Part shown: positions 1 to 7,615 of the stretch, in pieces | Layout: the number at the start of each line of letters is the position of its first letter | Position numbering within the stretch: the stretch's first letter is position 1 | Origin: an uncultured Duncaniella sp. | GTDB lineage: Bacteria > Bacteroidota > Bacteroidia > Bacteroidales > Muribaculaceae | DNA: 64,000 nt | Assembly: GCA_910577335.1 (NCBI GenBank) | Contig: CAJTMJ010000002.1 | Span: 82,925 to 146,924 of the forward strand | Direction: 5' to 3' | Notes under the pieces: generated by a model | Seen by the model: only the letters and a program-made list of their open reading frames with translations | What the model was told of the DNA's origin: nothing | The model's database searches: none | Position numbers and translations under genes: made by a program

Positions 1-2
1 GG

Positions 3-401
3 GCATTATCACGCAATCGTCCTCCGCAAGAGCAAGACAGGTTGGAACACTATATAACATCTACTGAAAAGAACAATAAATCATACGCATCTCTCACGCC
101 TAAAAAAGATTCAAAAAAAGCTGTCCTTTCATATAAATTACTTGGGGCATCTGACCGTTACAACCTTATAGAGGTGAAACTTGAAACAGGGAGAAAACAT
201 CAGATAAGAGTCCAATTGTCAGCAATCGGCTGCCCTATAAAGGGAGATTTGAAGTATGGGGATAAACGCAGTAATCAGGATGGATCTATCTCGCTTATCG
301 CCCGACATATACATTTCATACATCCTGTTTCCGGAAAAGAGATAGATGTAACAGCTCCTCTTCCCAAAGATAATTTATGGCAGACATTTAAAGACCTGTA
401 G
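3..401 (+). CDS. RNA pseudouridine synthase, RluA family (5' end outside the window)
   Basis: C-terminal part of a pseudouridine synthase of the RluA/RluD family, which isomerises specific uridines in rRNA or tRNA. The open frame runs in from the left edge, so the TTG at 42 is only an internal Leu codon, not a start. Visible family signatures are the RNRPPQE stretch near the edge and the motif GRKHQIRVQLSAIGCPIKGD, typical of the C-terminal catalytic core. The catalytic Asp motif (HRLD) must lie upstream, outside the window. The stop is followed 6 nt later by the acyltransferase start, suggesting one transcript. Which RluA paralogue this is (RluA, RluC or RluD) cannot be decided from the fragment. 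Confidence 0.9.
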   Translation, partial: ALSRNRPPQEQDRLEHYITSTEKNNKSYASLTPKKDSKKAVLSYKLLGASDRYNLIEVKLETGRKHQIRVQLSAIGCPIKGDLKYGDKRSNQDGSISLIARHIHFIHPVSGKEIDVTAPLPKDNLWQTFKDL

Positions 402-407
402 AAATTC

Positions 408-1241
408 ATGGAAGATGTACTGAAACTCGATGTTGATTTAGTGCTTCGCACCCGTCTTGCCAAGCATTATCGCTTTATACCTAAATTTATAATCAGATGG
501 CTTGAAAGAACTATTTGTCAAGAAGAGATGAATGGGATATTGCAAAACAATGCAGGACTTGACGGGGTGGAATTTTGTCGAGGTGCGCTTAAGGATTTAG
601 GCGTCACGTATGACGTTATAGGGACTTTGCCTGATGACGGAAGATTCATCATTACATCAAATCATCCGTTAGGTGGACTTGACGGACTGATACTTTCTGA
701 CTTCATCTCAAAAGGATATAAAGACAAGAAAGATGTGCGTTTTGTTGTAAATGACCTTTTGACATTTATCAAGCCTCTTAAATCAATCTTCCTCGGAGTA
801 AACAAACACGGCAAGCAGTCAAGGGACGCATCAGTTAAAATTGAAGAAGCTTTTAATAGCGACGCACAGATACTAATGTTTCCAGCCGGATTGGTGTCAC
901 GAAAGGGAGATGATGGCACTATAGCCGACCTGCGATGGCACAAGATGGCTATACAAAAAGCGATTTCATCAAAAAGAGATATAATTCCTTTATATTTTAA
1001 TGGTGAGAATTCACAGTTTTTTTATAAATTTGCACGTCTAAGGACTAAGCTTGGCATCAAGTTCAATATAGAAATGATATATCTACCCAGAGAGATATTC
1101 AAACGGAAGGATACGCATTTTAATATTGTAATCGGTGAGCCAATCAGATGGGATACTCTAAAAGGAGGCACTCATGCCCAAGCTGAAGCTGATAGTCTGA
1201 GAGAAACTGTATATAACTTAAAGAATTATTTGCGGTCATAA
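408..1241 (+). CDS. Lysophospholipid-type acyltransferase, GlsA-like
   Basis: 277-residue acyltransferase of the PlsC/LPLAT fold, predicted to transfer an acyl chain to a lipid acceptor at the inner membrane. The catalytic block is NHPLGGLDG: His86 and Asp92 are five residues apart (HX5D) rather than the usual HX4D of PlsC. A second block, FPAGLVSRK, replaces the usual FPEGTRS. The next gene is a GNAT-type N-acyltransferase only 29 nt downstream. This pairing matches the glsA/glsB genes for glycine lipids (N-acyl-3-acyloxy-acyl glycine) known in Bacteroides thetaiotaomicron, where GlsA is the O-acyltransferase. Ornithine-lipid OlsA or an ordinary phospholipid acyltransferase are alternatives. 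The ATG at 408 is the only start near the preceding stop. Confidence 0.75.
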   Translation: MEDVLKLDVDLVLRTRLAKHYRFIPKFIIRWLERTICQEEMNGILQNNAGLDGVEFCRGALKDLGVTYDVIGTLPDDGRFIITSNHPLGGLDGLILSDFISKGYKDKKDVRFVVNDLLTFIKPLKSIFLGVNKHGKQSRDASVKIEEAFNSDAQILMFPAGLVSRKGDDGTIADLRWHKMAIQKAISSKRDIIPLYFNGENSQFFYKFARLRTKLGIKFNIEMIYLPREIFKRKDTHFNIVIGEPIRWDTLKGGTHAQAEADSLRETVYNLKNYLRS

Positions 1242-1270
1242 TTTATCCGTAAAATAAATCAATTTCATTG

Positions 1271-2209
1271 ATGACCGAAAAGATTATAGACCCGGTAGAT
1301 GTGGAACTTCTTGAGTCTGAATTGACTCAAGAAAGACTACTACGCCCGACAAATAAAGGGAACAACGAGATATATGTGGTAGACGGCAGAGAATGTCAAG
1401 CTACAATGCGAGAGATAGGCCGTTTACGTGAGATAGCATTTAGAACTGCGGGCGGTGGAACCGGAAAAAGCTGTGACATAGACTTTTTTGATACGATGGA
1501 TCCTCCATGTAAGCAATTAGTGGTATGGGATCCGGAATCGAAGCTTATACTTGGAGGATATCGTTTTATAATAGGCAAAGATATCAAAATAGATGAAGAG
1601 GGGAAACCTCGTATTGCCACAAGTCACATGTTTGAATTTTCCGAGCGATTTGTGAAAGAATACCTTCCACAGACCATAGAATTGGGACGCTCGTTCGTGA
1701 GATTGGAATATCAATCATCCAAAGCCGGCGCAAAAGCACTCTTCGCACTTGACAATTTGTGGGACGGATTAGGCGCTTTAACCGTTATTTATCCGGAGAT
1801 AAAATATTTATTCGGGAAAATGACCATGTATCCCAATTATTCTATAGATTGCCGGAACATGATTCTGTATTTCCTTCACAAACATTTTCCTGACTCTGAA
1901 AAACTTGTACGACCCATCAAACCCTTCAAATTAGATATCGATGATGAGAAGATGAAAAAACTTTTCATCGGTGAAAATTTCAAAGAGGATTATAAGATTC
2001 TAAATCATGCGGTCAGGGAATATGGCTTCAATATTCCCCCATTGGTCAATTCATACATGAGTCTTTCACCGACCATGAAAATGTTTGGCACAGCTATTAA
2101 TGACGAGTTTGGTGATGTGGAAGAGAGTGGTATATTTTTTGCTATTTCCGAAATATTTGAGGAGAAAAAGAAACGACATATATGCACTTTCCATCTGCCT
2201 CAAGAATAA
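1271..2209 (+). CDS. GNAT-family N-acyltransferase, GlsB/OlsB-like (hemolysin-type annotation)
   Basis: About 312-residue acyltransferase of the group often annotated as putative hemolysin or GNAT N-acyltransferase and related to OlsB. In Bacteroides the equivalent protein, GlsB, N-acylates glycine with a 3-hydroxyacyl chain, the first step of glycine-lipid synthesis. Recognisable stretches are the N-terminal Arg-rich region (REIGRLREIAFR), YRFIIGKDI in the core, and IELGRSFVRLEYQSSKAGAKA, the conserved acyl-donor binding region. ATG at 1271 is preferred over the TTG at 1268 directly before it. It follows the GlsA-like gene with 29 nt between and precedes galE by 34 nt, so the three may be co-transcribed. 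The amino acid substrate cannot be read from the sequence. Confidence 0.75.
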   Translation: MTEKIIDPVDVELLESELTQERLLRPTNKGNNEIYVVDGRECQATMREIGRLREIAFRTAGGGTGKSCDIDFFDTMDPPCKQLVVWDPESKLILGGYRFIIGKDIKIDEEGKPRIATSHMFEFSERFVKEYLPQTIELGRSFVRLEYQSSKAGAKALFALDNLWDGLGALTVIYPEIKYLFGKMTMYPNYSIDCRNMILYFLHKHFPDSEKLVRPIKPFKLDIDDEKMKKLFIGENFKEDYKILNHAVREYGFNIPPLVNSYMSLSPTMKMFGTAINDEFGDVEESGIFFAISEIFEEKKKRHICTFHLPQE

Positions 2210-2243
2210 CGACATAACCGAATATTATAAACCTTAAAATAAT

Positions 2244-3281
2244 ATGAAAAAAGAAAGAATTTTGGTAACCGGTGGAACCGGATATATCGGTTCCCATACC
2301 GTGGTTGAACTCCAGCAGGCAGGTTACCCTGTTGTAATCATCGATAACCTTTCAAATTCAAACAGAGATGTGGTGGATGGCATTGAGCGAATCACGGGGA
2401 TTCGCCCTGATTTCGTGGAAGGGGATTGTACAGATCTCGAAACTGTGAAAAACCTTTTCGCCCAGTATCCGGATATTAAGGGTATCATTAACTTCGCTGC
2501 ATCTAAGGCTGTCGGAGAGAGCGTGCAGAAGCCTATATTGTACTATCGCAATAATCTTAACACTCTTCTTAATCTCCTTGACCTTATGGGTCCGAACGGA
2601 GTAAAGGGTATAGTGTTCTCGTCATCATGCACCGTATATGGTGAACCGGATGAAAATCCTGTAACCGAACAAGCTCCTATCAAAAAAGCGACTTCGCCCT
2701 ACGGCAACACCAAACAGATTTCAGAGGAAATTATCACCGATGTAATCAATGCCGGCACACCGTTCAAGAGTGTCATACTTCGTTATTTCAATCCGGTAGG
2801 CGCACATCCGTCAGCAGAGATCGGAGAACTTCCCAACGGTGTTCCTCAAAACCTTATACCTTATCTTACACAGACAGCTATCGGTATTCGTAAAGAGTTG
2901 AGCGTGTTTGGCGATGACTATAACACACCCGACGGAAGCTGTATCCGTGACTATATAAATGTGGTGGATCTTGCCAAAGCTCATGTCATAGCTGTTGAGC
3001 GTATGCTTGAGGATAAGAGCGATGCCAAAATAGAAATTTTCAATCTCGGAACCGGCAATGGCGTTTCTGTGCTTGAGCTGATCAACGTGTTTGAAGAAGC
3101 GACAGGTGTGAAAGTCCCTCATAAGATAGTAGGTCGCAGAACCGGTGATATTGAAAAGGTATGGGCTAACCCTGCTTACGCAAACGAAGTTCTTGGCTGG
3201 AAAGCCACATCAACACTTGCCGACACTATGCGCTCGGCATGGGCATGGCAGCTTAAGCTTCGTGAAAGAGGCATAATGTAA
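2244..3281 (+). CDS. galE: UDP-glucose 4-epimerase
   Basis: Interconverts UDP-glucose and UDP-galactose in the cytoplasm, feeding galactose use and polysaccharide or glycolipid synthesis. The 345-residue length is normal for GalE. Visible features are the N-terminal Rossmann motif GGTGYIGSHT (about residues 10-19), the Ser-rich strand FSSSCTVYGEP, and the catalytic pair Tyr153/Lys157 in YGNTK (YxxxK). The C-terminal NLGTGNGVSVLELI and GRRTGDIEKVWANP blocks are also typical. It ends just before a long hairpin shared with the convergent Phe/Tyr operon. No consensus promoter was seen in the 34-nt gap upstream, so transcription probably continues from the acyltransferase genes. Confidence 0.95.
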   Translation: MKKERILVTGGTGYIGSHTVVELQQAGYPVVIIDNLSNSNRDVVDGIERITGIRPDFVEGDCTDLETVKNLFAQYPDIKGIINFAASKAVGESVQKPILYYRNNLNTLLNLLDLMGPNGVKGIVFSSSCTVYGEPDENPVTEQAPIKKATSPYGNTKQISEEIITDVINAGTPFKSVILRYFNPVGAHPSAEIGELPNGVPQNLIPYLTQTAIGIRKELSVFGDDYNTPDGSCIRDYINVVDLAKAHVIAVERMLEDKSDAKIEIFNLGTGNGVSVLELINVFEEATGVKVPHKIVGRRTGDIEKVWANPAYANEVLGWKATSTLADTMRSAWAWQLKLRERGIM

Positions 3282-3292
3282 TTCTTTGAATA

Positions 3293-3346
3293 TATAAAAG
3301 TTAAAAGCTCCTTGGCAAGTGCGTCAAGGAGCTTTTAACTTTTATA
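3293..3346. terminator. Bidirectional terminator between galE and the Phe/Tyr operon
   Basis: Perfect 22-bp inverted repeat (arms 3293-3314 and 3325-3346) around a 10-nt loop. The stem has a CTCCTTG core flanked by A/T-rich tracts that give a U-run on either strand. It lies between the convergent ends of galE and tyrA and can stop transcription from both sides. Confidence 0.9.
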
Positions 3347-3359
3347 TCTGAAAATTTTG

Positions 3360-4133
3360 TTATTTGATATGGTCACGCACACGGGCGAGGTATTCTTTCA
3401 TCGCCACACTGTCATGTCGTGCAATTATATCTTGAAGTTCTGACAACTGTTGCTGAATCTTTTCAAGCTGAGCAGGGGTGTTCGGGTTAAACAAGATTTC
3501 ACTTACCAGATAGTCATCCTCGGACATTAGCCCACGTGCTATCTGCATGTGACGCTTAAAGGTAGTACCGGGAGCCTCTTGATGCTTCATCACGCCTGCA
3601 AAAGCGAGAGTCGCTGCAAAAGGTATTGAAAGTGAATAGGCAATAGTCTCGTCATGTCCCTTAAAAGTATACTCCACAATGTTCAAGTGCAGACGATTGT
3701 AAAGGTCTCGGAAAAATACTTTGCCAAGATGATCCCCCTCGCTAATGATTATAGCATTTTCATTGCTCAAATTGCTTAGTGATGCGAATGTCGGACCAAA
3801 CATAGGGTGTGTGCTGACATACGGATGTCCACATGAAGCATAAAATTCCGGCAGTCCGGTTTTAACCGACGCTATATCACTTATTATCGCCGACTTGGGA
3901 AGATAGGGGAGTACCTGTCTGAATGCGTCAAGAGTATATTTCACAGTTGACGCATTTATTACAAGCTGAGGTTCAAACTCTTTAATTTCTTCCATAGAAG
4001 TAAATCGAAGAGCATTAAATGTAAACCTCAATCTTTGCGCATCGGGGTCATATACCGCTACCTCATGGTCAAATGAAAGTATATCGCAGAAGAATGAGCC
4101 CATTTTACCGGCGCCCAATATCAAAATTTTCAT
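3360..4133 (-). CDS. tyrA: Prephenate dehydrogenase
   Basis: Oxidatively decarboxylates prephenate to 4-hydroxyphenylpyruvate, the committed step to tyrosine. The N-terminal Rossmann motif ILGAGKMGSFF binds NAD(P). The conserved prephenate-site block VSTHPMFGPTFASLSN follows at about residue 130. At 257 residues it is a compact TyrA without a fused chorismate mutase; that domain is instead on the preceding DAHP synthase. The ATG at 4133 is chosen because the dinucleotide-binding fold begins there; a TTG six codons upstream (4151) is the alternative. Last gene of pheA-aminotransferase-aroF-tyrA, 22 nt after the preceding stop and ended by the strong hairpin at 3293-3346. Confidence 0.9.
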   Translation of the reverse strand: MKILILGAGKMGSFFCDILSFDHEVAVYDPDAQRLRFTFNALRFTSMEEIKEFEPQLVINASTVKYTLDAFRQVLPYLPKSAIISDIASVKTGLPEFYASCGHPYVSTHPMFGPTFASLSNLSNENAIIISEGDHLGKVFFRDLYNRLHLNIVEYTFKGHDETIAYSLSIPFAATLAFAGVMKHQEAPGTTFKRHMQIARGLMSEDDYLVSEILFNPNTPAQLEKIQQQLSELQDIIARHDSVAMKEYLARVRDHIK

Positions 4134-4155
4134 AATCTTATCGTTCACCAATAAA

Positions 4156-5232
4156 TTATTTATCTTTTTCGCTCAACTCCACCTGAATACGTACTGACTC
4201 CTCATGGATAGTTGATAAGATGGTGCGCATAAATTCTTCAGACATTCCCATCTGGCGGGCAGCCATGACACGGGTATTCATTATATCTCCGTAACGACCA
4301 GCCTGAACGATCGGCATGTTGTGATTCTTCTTATATTCACCTATCTCTCGTGAAATATTCATACGCTTCGCAAGAACCTCGATAAGCTCATTGTCGAGTT
4401 GGTCAATCTGACGGCGCAACTGCATAAGGCTTTCAGCCGGGGCGGGAGCATCACGGTAAACGAGATTGTCAAGAATGACACCAAGCACTTCAGGAGTTAT
4501 CTGTTGGTTTTTATCGCTCCATGCGCAGTCGGGATTACAATGGCTTTCGATGATAAGACCGTCAAGACCTATGTCAAGCGCCTGCTGGGAAAGTGAAGCG
4601 ATAAGCTCGCGCTTACCTCCGATATGGCTGGGGTCGGAGATGATAGGAAGGTTAGGATAACGGCGACGAAGTTCCAAGGGGATACGCCACTGAGGATGGT
4701 TTCTGTAAATGTGAAGTCCGTAAGTGCTGAATCCACGGTGGATAACGCCAAGACGTTTGATTCCGGCATTGTATAGTCTTTCCAAAGCTCCAATCCAAAG
4801 TTCAAGATCAGGATTGACAGGATTCTTTACCAACACAGGTATATCTCTTCCGCTTTCACGAAGCACATCGGCAATCTCCTGCATGGCAAACGGATTGGCA
4901 GATGTACGTGCTCCAACCCAAAGAAGGTCGATGTCATATTCAAGAGCAGCTTCCACATGACCACGATTAGCGACCTCTGTGGCTACTTTCATGCCGGTTT
5001 CCTCTTTTACCTTATTTAGCCATGCGAGTCCGGGTACGCCCACGCCCTCAAAACCACCGGGTTTTGTACGAGGCTTCCATATACCGGCACGATAAATTTT
5101 CACACCTTGACGAGCCAGTTGACGCGCAGTTTCGAGCACTTGTTCCTCTGTCTCAGCACTGCATGGACCGGAAATAATGATGGGTTTTGTCAATTCAACC
5201 CCATCTATGGCTAACGGCTTTATATCTTCCAT
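4156..5232 (-). CDS. Bifunctional DAHP synthase / chorismate mutase
   Basis: Joins the entry step of the shikimate pathway (phosphoenolpyruvate plus erythrose 4-phosphate to DAHP) to the chorismate-to-prephenate step. Residues 1 to about 260 are a type I-beta (KDO8P-like) DAHP synthase: IIISGPCSAETEEQ at the start, KPRTKPGGFEGVG for phosphate binding, LVKNPVNPDLELW, and SDPSHIGGKRELI. Residues from about 268 to the end are an AroQ-type chorismate mutase: LRRQIDQLDNELIEVLAKRM then EIGEYKKNHN. In this fusion the mutase domain is thought to double as a feedback sensor for prephenate or aromatic amino acids. It sits 23 nt after the aminotransferase gene in the operon. Confidence 0.92.
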   Translation of the reverse strand: MEDIKPLAIDGVELTKPIIISGPCSAETEEQVLETARQLARQGVKIYRAGIWKPRTKPGGFEGVGVPGLAWLNKVKEETGMKVATEVANRGHVEAALEYDIDLLWVGARTSANPFAMQEIADVLRESGRDIPVLVKNPVNPDLELWIGALERLYNAGIKRLGVIHRGFSTYGLHIYRNHPQWRIPLELRRRYPNLPIISDPSHIGGKRELIASLSQQALDIGLDGLIIESHCNPDCAWSDKNQQITPEVLGVILDNLVYRDAPAPAESLMQLRRQIDQLDNELIEVLAKRMNISREIGEYKKNHNMPIVQAGRYGDIMNTRVMAARQMGMSEEFMRTILSTIHEESVRIQVELSEKDK

Positions 5233-5255
5233 CTTTAATATCTATTATTAAATTA

Positions 5256-6425
5256 TTATTTGCTGTTGTTTAGTTTTTTAATACGGTCGAGCGCTTCACG
5301 CATACGCTCCTCAGTGGCACATAATGACAGACGAATATACCTGTCACCATTTGATCCGAATATGAAGCCCGGAGTGATGAAGACATGGGCTTCGTGAAGG
5401 AGCTTATCAGCCAATTCTTCCGTTGTCACTGACTCGTCATTAAGTCTGCCCCATAAAAACAGACCACTCTGTGTGGGGTCAAAAGTACATCCGAGCTCTC
5501 TCATGATATCCTCTGCAACGAGTCTGCGGGAAGCATATACAGCATTCACGCTGTCATGCCAACTCTTATCGGCTTCAAGCGCCTTGGCTGCGGCAAGCAT
5601 TAAAGGCTTGAATTGTCCGGAGTCGATGTTGCTCTTTACCTTAAGAATCCAAGAAATAAATTTGGAATTGGAAGCAGCAACACCAACACGCCATCCGGGC
5701 ATATTATGGCTTTTGCTAAGCGAATTCATTTCGATAGCTATATCCTTTGCCCCCGGAATTTGTAGAATGCTAAGTGGAGTGTCATTCAATATAAATGAAT
5801 ACGGGTTATCATTCACAATAACAATCCCATGCTTCTTACCAAATTCAACCGCCTTTTCGAATGTCTCCCGGCGAGCCTTTGCTCCGGTAGGCATGTGAGG
5901 ATAATTAAGCCACATAAGCTTTATCTTATCAAGCGGTAATTTTTCAAGGGCATCAAAATCGGGTTGCCAACCAGATTCCTCCACAAGATCATAATGGAAT
6001 ATTTCAGCACCCACAAGTTTGCTTATTGAGGAATATGTCGGGTATCCCGGATTAGGCACTAACACACCGTCGCCCGGATTAAGGAAAGTGAGTGATATAT
6101 GGGTAACACCCTCCTTGGAGCCGATGAGCGGCTGAATCTCACTCTTAGGATCAAGATCGACTCCATACCATTTCTTATACCATGCGGCAAAACCGTTGCG
6201 CAATTCAGGCACTCCAACATGCGGCTGATACCCATGGTTGGTAGGCACGTTCAACGCTTCCACCATTGTGTCAATAACCGTTTGATGCGGAGGTCTATCA
6301 GGACCGCCAATACCAAGAGATATCACATCAGCGCCTGAAGCATTAAGCGCAGCCACTTCCTTTAATTTAGTGGAGAAATAATACTCCTTAATATTTTGGA
6401 CTCTCGTAGAGGGCTTTATTTCCAT
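5256..6425 (-). CDS. Class I/II PLP-dependent aminotransferase (probable aromatic or prephenate aminotransferase)
   Basis: 389-residue fold-type I aminotransferase. The PLP Schiff-base lysine is Lys238 in NSLSKSHNMPGWRVG. Other family blocks are VLVPNPGYPTYSS, NDNPYSFIL (where the Asn and Asp that bind PLP lie) and the C-terminal YIRLSLCA with the carboxylate-binding Arg. Family annotation is often LL-diaminopimelate or aspartate aminotransferase. Its position between pheA and the DAHP synthase/chorismate mutase gene argues that it transaminates phenylpyruvate and 4-hydroxyphenylpyruvate, or prephenate itself. The substrate is inferred from context only. Gaps of 23-24 nt on both sides fit a single operon. 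Confidence 0.85.
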   Translation of the reverse strand: MEIKPSTRVQNIKEYYFSTKLKEVAALNASGADVISLGIGGPDRPPHQTVIDTMVEALNVPTNHGYQPHVGVPELRNGFAAWYKKWYGVDLDPKSEIQPLIGSKEGVTHISLTFLNPGDGVLVPNPGYPTYSSISKLVGAEIFHYDLVEESGWQPDFDALEKLPLDKIKLMWLNYPHMPTGAKARRETFEKAVEFGKKHGIVIVNDNPYSFILNDTPLSILQIPGAKDIAIEMNSLSKSHNMPGWRVGVAASNSKFISWILKVKSNIDSGQFKPLMLAAAKALEADKSWHDSVNAVYASRRLVAEDIMRELGCTFDPTQSGLFLWGRLNDESVTTEELADKLLHEAHVFITPGFIFGSNGDRYIRLSLCATEERMREALDRIKKLNNSK

Positions 6426-6449
6426 TTTCGTATATTATTTATATTTCAT

Positions 6450-7298
6450 TTATGCATGAGTAACTTTGGCTTCGGTGTATTCACCAAGTATCTTCAGATC
6501 TCTTATCAGAGGGCGAATAGCTTCAATAGCCTGATGATAGCGCACAAGGCTGTCAAATGTGACATCGACATAAAAACGATATTCCCACTCACGTCCTACG
6601 ATTGGGGTTGACTGGATCTTAGTGAGGTTGATGTCATAAAATGAAAGGACTGTAAGAATTTTAGACAAAGCTCCATGAGTGTGGGGAGTAGAGAACACCA
6701 TTGAGGCTTTGTTTATCTCGCTTTCCTTTGGTCCGAGTTCCGATGCCACTAATGGGTCGGCAATTATAAGGAAACGGGTGAAATTGCGTTTATTTGTCTC
6801 AATGCCTTTTTCCAGAATATTCAAGCCATAGAGATTGGCAGCATATTCGCCACATATAGCGGCATGACCCATTAAGTTTCCCTCAGCTATCTCTTTTGCA
6901 CTACCGGCAGTATCGAGATGTTCCACAATTTTCAAATTAGGATGACGGCGAATGTAATGTTCACACTGCATGAGAGCCATCGGGTGAGAGTTTACCTCCT
7001 GCAATTCATCCAACGATTGTCCCGGCAATGCTGCAATAACATGAGATATTCTCATCTTCAGCTCACCGATGACATTAAGATTGCTCTGACGTAACAATTC
7101 ATGATTTTGCAGCAAACTTCCGGCAATGGTATTTTCGATAGCGACTATGCCAAGCAATGAAGCGTCAGCCGCTAATGTGTCAAACATAACCGGGAACGTC
7201 TCACAAGGGATTGTTGTGACATCCTGTCCGCTGAAATATAAATGAGCAGCTGCGTCATGGTAGCAACCTGCTACGCCTTGAATCGTTACTTTCTTCAT
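6450..7298 (-). CDS. pheA: Prephenate dehydratase
   Basis: Converts prephenate to phenylpyruvate, the committed step to phenylalanine. The 282-residue protein has the catalytic PDT domain at residues 1 to about 185, including the KRNFTRFLII block with the family's Thr-Arg-Phe (TRF) motif, and a C-terminal ACT domain from about 197 (STPHTHGALSKIL). The Phe-binding ACT motifs differ from the classic ones: GALS instead of GALV, and QSTP instead of ESRP. Feedback by Phe may therefore be weaker or different; this is inference. It is the first structural gene of the operon, immediately behind an attenuator. The start is preceded directly by GAAAGGAG. Confidence 0.92.
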   Translation of the reverse strand: MKKVTIQGVAGCYHDAAAHLYFSGQDVTTIPCETFPVMFDTLAADASLLGIVAIENTIAGSLLQNHELLRQSNLNVIGELKMRISHVIAALPGQSLDELQEVNSHPMALMQCEHYIRRHPNLKIVEHLDTAGSAKEIAEGNLMGHAAICGEYAANLYGLNILEKGIETNKRNFTRFLIIADPLVASELGPKESEINKASMVFSTPHTHGALSKILTVLSFYDINLTKIQSTPIVGREWEYRFYVDVTFDSLVRYHQAIEAIRPLIRDLKILGEYTEAKVTHA

Positions 7299-7312
7299 CT
7301 CCTTTCAATTAA

Positions 7313-7343
7313 AAAATCCCGATTCCTTGATTGGATCGGGATT
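7313..7343 (-). terminator. Attenuator terminator of the pheA operon
   Basis: In the transcript, AATCCCGAT (7335-7343) pairs with ATCGGGATT (7315-7323), 9 bp, extended by CC/GG with one bulge, and runs into a U-stretch. It stands 15 nt before pheA, inside the operon leader, where a terminator only makes sense as a regulated one. CGGGATT at 7401-7407, 3 nt after the leader-peptide stop, can pair with its left arm to form an antiterminator. A further segment at 7384-7396 can pair with leader codons 3-7 (7449-7461), so all four elements of a classic attenuator are present. Confidence 0.85.
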
Positions 7344-7410
7344 ATATCGTTTACTTTTGATTAATCATTCAGACTGGTTGAATCGAAATTACGCACGTAA
7401 AATCCCGTTT

Positions 7411-7467
7411 TTATTTTTTATCAAAATAAAAATAATAAGAATAACCGTACGCGTAAAATCGTTTCAT
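7411..7467 (-). CDS. Phe/Tyr-rich leader peptide of the pheA operon
   Basis: An 18-codon open frame, too short for usual gene finders, that reads MKRFYAYGYSYYFYFDKK followed by TAA. Nine of 18 codons are Tyr (6) or Phe (3), the exact end products of the downstream operon, and there is no Trp. It lies between the operon promoter (7514-7544) and the attenuator hairpin. A ribosome finishing the peptide would cover the antiterminator element just after the stop and let the terminator form. One stalled for lack of charged tRNA-Tyr or tRNA-Phe would sit on the first pairing segment and free the antiterminator. Translation is inferred. Confidence 0.82.
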   Translation of the reverse strand: MKRFYAYGYSYYFYFDKK

Positions 7468-7513
7468 AACTTTCAGATAGTGGAAGTGATTTTATTTATT
7501 TAAATTTGTCATG

Positions 7514-7544
7514 CAAAGGTATGTATTTTCTACTAAAAGACAAA
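7514..7544 (-). promoter_or_regulatory. Promoter of the pheA operon
   Basis: Bacteroidetes-type promoter on the minus strand: -33 TTTG (7541-7544), 19-nt spacer, -7 TACCTTTG (7514-7521), a full match to TTTG/TAnnTTTG. The expected transcription start is near 7507, giving a leader of about 200 nt that holds the leader peptide and attenuator. Confidence 0.85.
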
Positions 7545-7615
7545 ATATTCCTGAGAAAATTTACAAATTGCAACAAAAATACCGTTAAAATCCATCTAAT
7601 CTAAATCAGGACACA

